A stretch of 64,000 bases of DNA from Pachyseris speciosa (Eukaryota > Cnidaria > Anthozoa > Scleractinia > Pachyseridae), in assembly GCA_016490735.1 (NCBI GenBank), contig JAEMWC010000020.1, positions 1,081,001 through 1,145,000 of the forward strand, given 5' to 3'. A program made the position numbers and the translations under genes. Shown piece after piece: positions 55,946-64,000 of this stretch (its first letter is position 1; every line of letters begins with the position of its first letter). The notes under the pieces were generated by a model that was given only the letters and a program-made list of their open reading frames with translations, did no database searches and had not been told where the DNA came from.

Positions 55946-58900
55946 TTACGGCGGCACATACGCTGGGGGAAGCCGGTACCCCGAGTACGCTGGCTTACGA
56001 GGGCTGCTTCCACCGGGCGGTGCTTGGTTGCTTGGAGATCTAAACGAGGTGAACGTGGGGGCTTGGTATCCTGGTGAGTAGGGTGCGTCTCCGTTGGCGT
56101 GCTTCAGAGATGGGCTCCGCGGCTGCATCGGAGGTGCTTGCGGCGGCTTTTCGTTCGGCAAGACAAGTGGTTGTTTCAGCAGCCTTTCTTTGACTTCGTA
56201 CTCCTCTTGAAGAACAGCCGGCTTTTTCTTGAACACGGATCCATCCTTATCTCCTAACGACATCTTTCGCCTGCGACGTGAACGTATCACCAAGAAGAGA
56301 CAAACCATAATTACCAGCAGCACAACCGCTAAAGTGACAGCAGGGATAATAACGTAAGTCTCCCATTTTCCTTTCGGGGCTGCTCCAATAGCATCAATAT
56401 CTCCTCCACTTTTGCATGGTCCAAGGCCTTGAAATGATCCTGATTTTACTGGAAACTCGGGGAGAAGAGCATCCTTTAAGCTGGCGCTAACGTTACCTTT
56501 ATCATCGAAGAATTTTCCTCTTAAAGGAGAATCGCATTGGTCTTCCGGGATCGTGTCAAAGTGGAATCTCAAGATGACAGATCCTTCGGCAAACTCCCGC
56601 ACTCTTATGTTGCTCATATTCAAGTTGAAATACGCAGCAAGTTTGTTTAAAAGCGCGACCCTAGTGGCCAAGTCATCAGAGAAGTTCTTGAAATCATAGT
56701 CCAGTACAAGTTTAAACTGGTGATTGAACGTCTCTTCACCATCGTCAAGTACTTTCACCACAAACGCACCATACTCTCTGTGTCTGTCGCTATCAGTAGC
56801 AGTGATCACAAACTCGTGAATTCCAATGGTCTTTTCGTCGACGGGAAAAGCATAAATGACCTGGTTTTCCTTATCGAAACGGATCCAGTAAGGCTCAGGT
56901 AACGGTTTCCACCCGATTGTCTTCATTGACAATGTCAAATTTGGAGTATACATGTCTTGCTTGTCATAAAACACGTCCACGGGTATCTGGAACATCAGCA
57001 CTTGCCCACGGTGGACATTTAGACTGTCAAAGGAGTTGAGTAATACCGGCCCCTCATCGTCCGCATTGGTAGTCTTTGCAACAGGCTTCACGCTTGTAGA
57101 GGGTGCAGGAGTTTCTAGTTCTTCTTTTGTCGTGGACTCTGTTGTGGCCGCTTTAGCTGTGGACGACTTTTCCGTTGTTGACGGAGATGATGTTAGTTTC
57201 ACAGTTGTACTAGACACTTCAGCCGTGGTTGATTCAGCATCCTTAGCCGTGCTTGGTTGTGTTGTTGTAGTAGCTGGCAACGTGGTCGCCTCTTCAGTCG
57301 TAGTAGGTTGTTTGGTTGTCGTCAGTTCTTCGGTAGTTGTCGGTTTTTCCGTCGTAGTCGGCTTTTCGGGCGTAGTAGGTTCTTCCGTCGTAGTCGGCTT
57401 TTCTATCGTAGTAGCTTCTTCCGTCGTAGTCGGCTTTTCGGTCGTAGTAGGTTCTTCTGTCGTGGTTGCCTTTTCGGTTGTTGTAGGTTTCTTCGTCGTG
57501 GTTGGCTTCTCAGTTGTTGTAGGTTCCTCCGTCGTGGTCGGTCGCTCGGTTGTGGTTGGCCGTTCGGTTGTAGTAGGTTTTTCTGTTGTGCTCGGTTCCG
57601 GGGTAGTCGTTGGTGCTTCAGTAGTCGGTCTTTCGGTAGTCGTCGGCGCCACCGGAGTTGTAGTGGGCGCCACAGTTGAAGTCGGAGCGACCGAGCTTGT
57701 CCTGGTAATAGTAATTGTGACACTATTGACAACCGCGGTTGGAGGTGCGACAGCCAGAGTTGGTGTAGGAGTCGGCTGGATTGCACGGGCGTTTCTTCTG
57801 GCTGCATGGTTGTTGAGCTTGGCAGGCTTGCCTTGTACAGCTTGTCTGCGTGCTCGATGTCTTGGCTCCTTGGGCTCACCAACGTCAATGTGCCATTCAC
57901 TCACGGGGAGTCCAAGTGATTGGTCGAAAGCACCATTTTCTGTCACCGTCTTCAGGGAAGAGGCCACACGTGCTCCTGCGAAAACACGGAAATGCGGAAA
58001 TATTAATGCTGTCACTTTTGTTATTTTGGGGGTAACTGACAGCGATCCGTGGCTGTAACCGAGATGCGAGAAAAAATATTCAAGAAATGCTCTAGAGATG
58101 CTAGAGCTGGATAGACCACGGCGGGGTAGACCTGGCTTGCGCTGTCGACTATCCAGATGAATGGATTTTTAGCAGCCTTTGAGCGGCACTTTGCCGCGGT
58201 ACCGACTGCTGGGTTTTTTTTTCCCGCGGGGGGGAGGGGGGAGGGAAGTGTAATTGTCCAAGTGTTCTTTCAAGAGGCACTGTCATGGAATTTGGCTCTG
58301 AACCCAAACATGTTTTTGCAAAGTGGAACACTAAAAAATGTTGCAATTTTCCTAGGAAGTATTTAATATGTACATTCAAACTATTTTCGGTTGTCTGTGG
58401 CCTCTGATGACGAGTAGGAAATGAGTTGCAACTTGAAAAAAGTTAGGTTAACTTTATTCAAATTTCGTCATTGTGTCCAGAAAAAATCGCGATAAAATAA
58501 TACTACTTCCTTTTCCGTCCAAGAAATAATTAGAGATCTACCTCTTCATGTTAGACAAGAATTGCCGTGATAGTGCCCCTTTAAGAGGGTGATATACATA
58601 ATGCTACGTTTAAGAAGAAAAGGGGGAAGGGGTGATTTTAAGGGAAGGTTAGAAAAAGTAAGATTTCAAGGTGATTAAAATGTTCATTTGAAGGTTAAAA
58701 ATTAATGGGCGAACACCAAACAGTCCGCCCTCAACCTGACGTGCACCCGCCTTGTAGTGGACTGTCTGAGCGATTCAGTTTATCTTCTTTTCCCTTTTAA
58801 ATTTCTTCATAGAACCACTTCTTATTTCATTGACATCCGGGCATATTGCCTCCTTAATATCAGGGTTGAGCGCGATTAGAAGCAAACGCCGGGTCAATGA

Positions 58901-60057
58901 ACCGAACTTACCAGGAATGTCAATTCCGCAGCCAATTTGCCAAGAAACCACGACCCCAGGCTGCCTGGAATCTGCCACATTTCCTGGTCCTGCCGTAACA
59001 GTTAACACATCCTTTAAACCAAACGCTGTGTTGTGCCCTTTGCCAGCTAACAGGTGAAGGTTTCTTACATCCACATCGGCAAAATCACTCACTTTTTTCA
59101 AGATTTCTACTCTCGTTTGTCCTGTTAGTTTTACCAAGTGATAATCAAACACGATCGACGCCACCGTCACGGGGAGCCCCTTCGGGCAACTTGGTTTTGG
59201 GTAGGTGGAAAATTTTGTATTATTTGAGTTTGATAAAGGCTGTATAGCACCGTCTCTCAAGTCTCTGATGTCGATTTTCAACTTATGTTTTAATTTGCTG
59301 TCCTTAGATTTAAAGTCGAGGTAAAGTTCGCCTCTGTCACGCCAAGAAGGGACACCAACGAGAACCGATTTGTCTGCGTCAAAAGACAGCCATTGAGGTA
59401 ATGAGGATTGTCCTCTCTGAAGCACCTGAAGATATATAAAAAGACGAAACTCAGTTAAAGCAGCAATGACGCAGATTTGGCTTTAATTCGAGCGACTCTG
59501 CTAGCGGGCTGTCTTGTTTGACTCGGTCGCGAGCGGCAAAGCCGCTTGTTACGAGCCGGCCAAGCGAAGCGAGCGAGTCAAACAAGACCGCCCGTTGAGT
59601 GTTCTCAAGCTATGGACAATCACAGAAACTGGAGCTAATTATCTTTGGATTCGCACGGCCAAGATGCAACTTGAAATAATGGTAGGTAGGTAGATAGGCT
59701 GAATTACGCAATTGTTTACATACTAATATTTATAATAAAAATGTTAATGCCAGTGCATTTCAGATGTTTGCCAAGCCAGCGAAGTAGGAAAATCGTATTT
59801 TGTCGACGAGATATAACTTAATACTTTGTTTTTAAAAGTCGAATGGCAATTTTTTCCTCTGTGAACCGAACACCGCAAAATCCTTACGACAATCCCTCTT
59901 AACCCTTTTAGCTCTAAATATGACCAACAATTAATTTCTCCTCACATACTCGCTGCTTGATCAGACATATAAGAAACATCTGTTTAACTGTGATAGTTTC
60001 AATGAAATCATTAGTTCTTTCGGGTTACCTGATTACATTAATGATGGTTCAATTGTA

Positions 60058-60092
<35 letters not shown>

Positions 60093-62704
60093 CTTTATTA
60101 TGCTTTTGTCAATGTACACATTTTTTTTTATTACAATCTATAAAAATTTACGAAATATGATTAATCTAAACTTAATAAAAACAATGGGCAAGCTAGGAAG
60201 CTAAATAAACCCGAGTAGGTTTTCTTGTTAGCTCCCTTTCAGTCTTAATGAACAATTTTACCATGCAGTTCGCAATAACTGTGAAATAATAGACTGTAAC
60301 TACAATCGGTCACAGCAAGGTTTTCTGGAACTGGCTTTCGACAGAAAGAATTTGAAGCTCACGATTAATGAGGGCCTTAAAGTATCCAGAGAATTAGACC
60401 TATCAGATGCTAGTTATCTCAGGTATAAATAATGCCAATTCGACATCATTGTGACTACATGATTATGACTATGGAATAGATAAATATTGTTTTTCCACAT
60501 TAAGTTTTGCAATGACTTCCATTCTCGGCCTCGCCTTTTTACTGCTTGATCAAACATACAAGCCATGAGAGTTAAGGAATGTCATCAAACATGAAATTCT
60601 CCCAAACTTTTACTTGAAATATAACGAAATCAGAGAGGAGAATATGTATTGTTATATCACGACCAACAGATTCGAACGTCATCCAAGCTTTATTACTTAG
60701 AATACATGTTTTGAAAATTGAAGAATTGTACCTAAATTTAAAGAGAGAAATTAGCCGCATAGCACTGGAAATAACAAACATTTTATGGTGCCAGAGATGC
60801 TCTACGATTTGGCTCTTGACTTCATGGGCTGATTGTGGCCTAAATCCCATCATCCAGGATTTCCGCTGTTTAGCCTTGAGAAGACAAAACAAGATTGACC
60901 TCACGTTTCGAGTTTGGGTTGGCTCAAATTCCTTTGACAACTTGCCAAAATCATACCTCCACAACAGATTCCTCACCAAACTAGTTACACGTTTGTTCTC
61001 AGTTTTCGAGATAAATGGAGTGAGAGACCCGGCCCAGAAAGATGCCAGCTCTTACCAGTCTCTCACGGTTTTTACCAATTACCTCTCTCGCTGATGTAAA
61101 ATTAATGGGCAACCATGTCATCAAATATAATTGTTTGCGGCATTTTTTGGATTATTTTGACAAACAATTTTGACAAGATATCAGAGAAAGAAGGAAAAAA
61201 CATCTTGCGCAACAAACGATTTTAAAACAATCCGCAACTTTTATAGCCCTGGATAATTCCATTCCCGCCTTTCCGATAATACCCACTCAGGAAGTGTGTT
61301 TTGTTAAATTGTGGTCCAATATGAGCTCTAATTTGGTAAGAACACGTTCGTTCTCTTTAACTTTCCTAACTGAAGCAATATTACAGTGGAAAAGAATATT
61401 CCTGGGTCATCGAGCCAGATGGAGCAAGCCGGTCTGTTGTTTCGCGTGATATAATGACTCTAACAGGAGTCATTACATAAGCATCCAGTCATGCACATAT
61501 GCGTATGAAATAATGACACGAATAAGCATTTTATTTATCCTTGAAATCGACCTTTACTGTATAGAAACAAATAATTTGGGATATTTCACCGATGCTTTCG
61601 TTTCAAGGAGGAGCGAGGGCGAGAAACTGACTAAATGCAAAAACCGGAAACCATATCAGTAGTGACGCCAGACATCAGATCAGATGCTTCACAGACAAAC
61701 GGGAACTGCCGATTGCAAATTGTTTTGCATAGTTATTGACCGATCGCTTCTTTTGCATCCAGCGTGTAGAAATTTGCATTCACGTTTTGTTACAGATAGT
61801 GAATTGATAAATGAACAGCGTTAATCGCATAGCGCGGTTATCAAAGAATTTTTCTCACTATGACAGGCATGCACCCTGCATTCTGTCCATTTGACACTTC
61901 AGCGGGTTTTTATTTCTCGGTACAACACCCTCATTCTTCACCGACACAAAACCGCAATAAAGGGCGCTGAACCCGTTTTAAGAAATGCAAACTGAGTTGC
62001 CCACTATTGGCAAGGTTGCTTTCAACCAATACCAACATATGTTAGTTTAGCTGTCACATATAAAACATTTTAAGTGCGTTTACGTGTCTTTTTAAATGGC
62101 GTCCCTACAGACCACTCTCACATGTTACCAGCTAAAAAGCTTTGCTCTGTTTGCAGTCGCATGTTTTATGTTAAAAATAGCAAATATACTTCCATAGCTT
62201 TGCATACTAAACCGAGATCAATTCTACTGTAGTCACAAAGGAATACCATAAATACAACCTAACTTGTGAAAGAGGTTATTATTGTAACATAGATTCACTT
62301 CAGCGCTTCCCAAGGTCAGGAAAAAAGCACAAAGAACTAGAGACTGTTTCTTACGAACAATCTGGCCAATAAAGAATCACCGAACATTCCTTACGTCAAG
62401 AAAGGTTTGTATGGAAACAAAGATTTACAGTCTATTTATTTTACCCCATAACTTGACGAGAGAAATTTGGCTTGAATCGGTATAGTTAGAAGTACCCTAC
62501 TCACAAATCATCACTCACCTCGAATGGGCCTCCAAATTCTCCCTCCCTTGGTAGAGAATAAACAAAAATCCTTCCCACCACTGCCAGAGAATTGTCGATC
62601 TGAGCATCTCTTTGTTGGCTTTCCGTGAACACCGTTGGTGTCAATAACACGATGAGCGCGCTCACCAGATATGCGCTACAGACCATGGCGAAGGTCTTTC
62701 TCAC
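55946..62704 (-). CDS. DAG1: Dystroglycan (three coding exons)
   Basis: Exons 62704-62519, 59425-~58816 and 57975-55946; introns are phase 0 and phase 1; about 941 residues. Domains: signal peptide 1-28; alpha-DG N-domain with cadherin-like start (NSLAVVGRIFVYSL..LPQWLSFDADKS) and a second domain to about 265; furin-type RARR at 306-309; Thr-rich mucin 333-569 with (TTTEKP)-like hexads; second cadherin-like domain 574-677; SEA-like domain with EFAEGSVIL (G730-S731) and Cys 746/786; TM 807-829; basic tail of 112 residues ending PPAYVPP. Known biology: dystroglycan links laminin-type matrix to dystrophin; the precursor is cut at a G-S bond into alpha and beta, and the C-terminal PPxY binds the dystrophin WW domain. 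All these marks are present. The exon 2 donor is uncertain (58816 or 58819, both phase 1). Confidence 0.95.
57310..57600 (-). repeat. 18-bp coding repeat of the dystroglycan mucin region
   Basis: Repeated T-T-T-E-[KE]-[PA] hexads encode the densest part of the mucin-like segment, expected to carry O-glycans including any matriglycan-type modification. Repeat number is likely variable between individuals. Confidence 0.8.
58620..58780. repeat. Relic of the 3425-type dispersed repeat in dystroglycan intron 2
   Basis: GGCGAACACCAAACAGTCCGCCCTCAACCTGACGTGCACC parallels ACACCAAACAGTTCCCCAGCAACCTGCAGTGCCC in the other copies; it ends almost at the exon 2 donor. Confidence 0.5.
59503..59597. mobile_element. 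95-bp MITE in dystroglycan intron 1
   Basis: AGCGGGCTGTCTTGTTTGACTCG is mirrored by CGAGTCAAACAAGACCGCCCGTTG, with an inner GCGAGCGG / CAAGCGAAGCGAGCG section. It lies about 80 bp upstream of the exon 2 acceptor. Confidence 0.7.
60058..60240 (-). mobile_element. LINE 3'-end fragment with (TAA)n tail in dystroglycan intron 1
   Basis: A TAATAATAA tract (60058-60092) is followed by TCTTTATTATGCTTTTGTCA; read in reverse it resembles the 3' UTR of the LINE at 37900-38090 (GCTAAATAAACC..., TTAGCTCCC). A minus-strand insertion relic. The remainder of intron 1 (60241-62518) shows no exon I can support. Confidence 0.5.
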
Positions 62705-64000
62705 TTCGTCCCTCGATAACTGGCTTTAAGCGAGAAAATCTCTGGGAAACAGAACGGTTTAGCAAGATTATTCAGCGCTAGTAGAAGTAATTCACGCATC
62801 TGCTAAATCCGTGTGATATGTGGCTTGGCTTCTTTGCTAAAGGAAATGGTTTATAACGAGAAAATATCAGCAAATATCCGCCCTTCTTCTGAAGGGCCGA
62901 TGACAAACGCTTCTACAATAATCCTCGTATATTTATACCTCGTCTCTGTTCCTTTGTTCACCGAGTTGGCTGGCTGTTGATGGCTAATAAGCGCTGGGAT
63001 TACTTGCTAACAATAACATGTACAAGTTAAGAATCAGAAAGGAGCCGTAGTGGGCTAGAGAGATTAAATTATTAGCTTTGCCTTTAGACGCCGGGGAAAA
63101 ATGTCATAAGGATGTCCTGATTAACCGCACCGAATTCCTTTCAAGCAGGGGGAAACCTGCCTACGGCTCTTTCACAATCAAAGGTTAAACATTAAGTTGT
63201 CACAAATTTACCCACCTATGTTTCCTGATTTCGTAATAAAAGGTAGAGTGTTTGCTGTTCGCTTGCCAATGATGGGCCACACTTTCAGCATGAGACTAAA
63301 CCGAAGTTTATAAACAATAAGAAGCGAATTAATTCTTCGAATAAGCGGTTCGTGTTACACGCTATCAAATGGGATCAAATGCGAGCTCCTGTGACCATCG
63401 AGGGAAAGAAAAGCTCTTGAAACATGAATTTCCAAACGGTGTCGAATTGTTTCTCAGGTGATGACAAGTGAACAAACGAAACTGTTTTTGAAGTCACAAC
63501 AGCTGTGAGATGTCCTCAGGCGGAAGGGAGTCGCGCCATTTTAATGAAAAATTAGACTGGCGAGGAATTCATGTTAAAATGTTAAGAGTACAAATCTAAT
63601 CCTTTCAATCATTGTTTTGATAAGAAACAGTAGGAAAACAGAAAAAAAATGACCGGTAGAAGTATCAAATGTCAAATCTCACTAACACCAGTATTCATCA
63701 GAATTTATTAACGTGAGTAAGCACTACAAAAAAAGAAAAACAATCTCTTGCTTCAGCGATTTTATCACCCCAAGGTATCCCGATTAATAGTCGTGCAAAC
63801 GCCGTGCGTCAAACGAATCTTGACGAGCGAGGTTTATTGTGTGTGGCATTTTTGTTTCTCTGGTTTATGTTTACTGTGTAATTCTCTGACTGTGTTAACA
63901 AGGGACTGAGATGAATGTGCTATCGGAAACCTTGAGACATATCTCTTGCAACTGTCAGTGATTCAATTTTGTTTGTATTTGCGATTCTGGTTTAACAAGA
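62705..64000. other. Upstream region of dystroglycan
   Basis: Should contain the dystroglycan promoter and 5' UTR reading leftward. No clear TATA box or non-coding first exon could be fixed. No other gene is supported up to the window edge. Confidence 0.35.

Noticed and set aside
57036..58058. 340-codon plus-strand frame rich in Val and Ser
   Set aside because: It is the antisense of the dystroglycan Thr-rich mucin repeats; the minus strand has the recognisable domains and splice sites.

Overview
This is eukaryotic, AT-rich, repeat-laden DNA from an animal, most likely an anthozoan cnidarian and probably a stony coral. The genes are spliced (GT-AG), a clear dystroglycan gene is present, and the mobile elements (tRNA-derived SINEs, L1/Tx1-like and APE-type LINEs, a Penelope-like element, TTAA-flanked MITEs) resemble those I associate with coral genomes. 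The taxon is an inference; no species marker is visible.

Region 0-22 kb: a tandem duplication of a small secreted-protein gene. I reassembled two six-exon genes (856-4351 and 13993-17568). Each encodes a signal peptide, an acidic pro-region with a BRICHOS domain, a furin-type RRKR site and a short, very cysteine-rich C-terminal peptide. This is the architecture of BRICHOS antimicrobial-peptide precursors known from polychaetes. The pro-region is nearly identical in the two copies, whereas the released peptide is strongly diverged. The copies have collected different insertions: a MITE in the 3' region of copy 1, a 5'-truncated LINE carrying its own MITE in the 3' region of copy 2, and a tandemly duplicated TATA promoter in copy 2.

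Region 22-30 kb: mostly repeats (SINEs, MITEs, a duplicated composite repeat), plus one uninterrupted gene for a GT8 glycogenin-like glycosyltransferase (25311-26255, minus).

Region 30.5-43 kb: a mobile-element nest. It holds a 4.6-kb near-perfect palindrome with 2.1-kb arms carrying two small ORFs, flanked by a 6-bp direct repeat; a decayed APE-type LINE; and a Penelope-like element with reverse transcriptase, GIY-YIG endonuclease and an inverted truncated copy, itself interrupted by a 1-kb MITE with TTAA target duplications.

Region 46-63 kb: two dystroglycan-family genes facing each other. The minus-strand gene (exons at 62704-62519, 59425-~58816 and 57975-55946) is a canonical dystroglycan of about 941 residues: signal peptide, alpha-DG N-domain, furin site, Thr-rich mucin, cadherin-like and SEA-like domains with a G-S cleavage motif, TM, and a C-terminal PPAYVPP. 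The plus-strand gene (~46504-49490) is a diverged paralogue. It lacks the mucin, the G-S motif and the PPxY motif, and has a huge cytoplasmic tail with heptad repeats. One frameshift interrupts its reading frame. Between the two genes lie a ~115-bp tandem satellite with a nested MITE, a second TTAA-flanked MITE and a decayed minisatellite.
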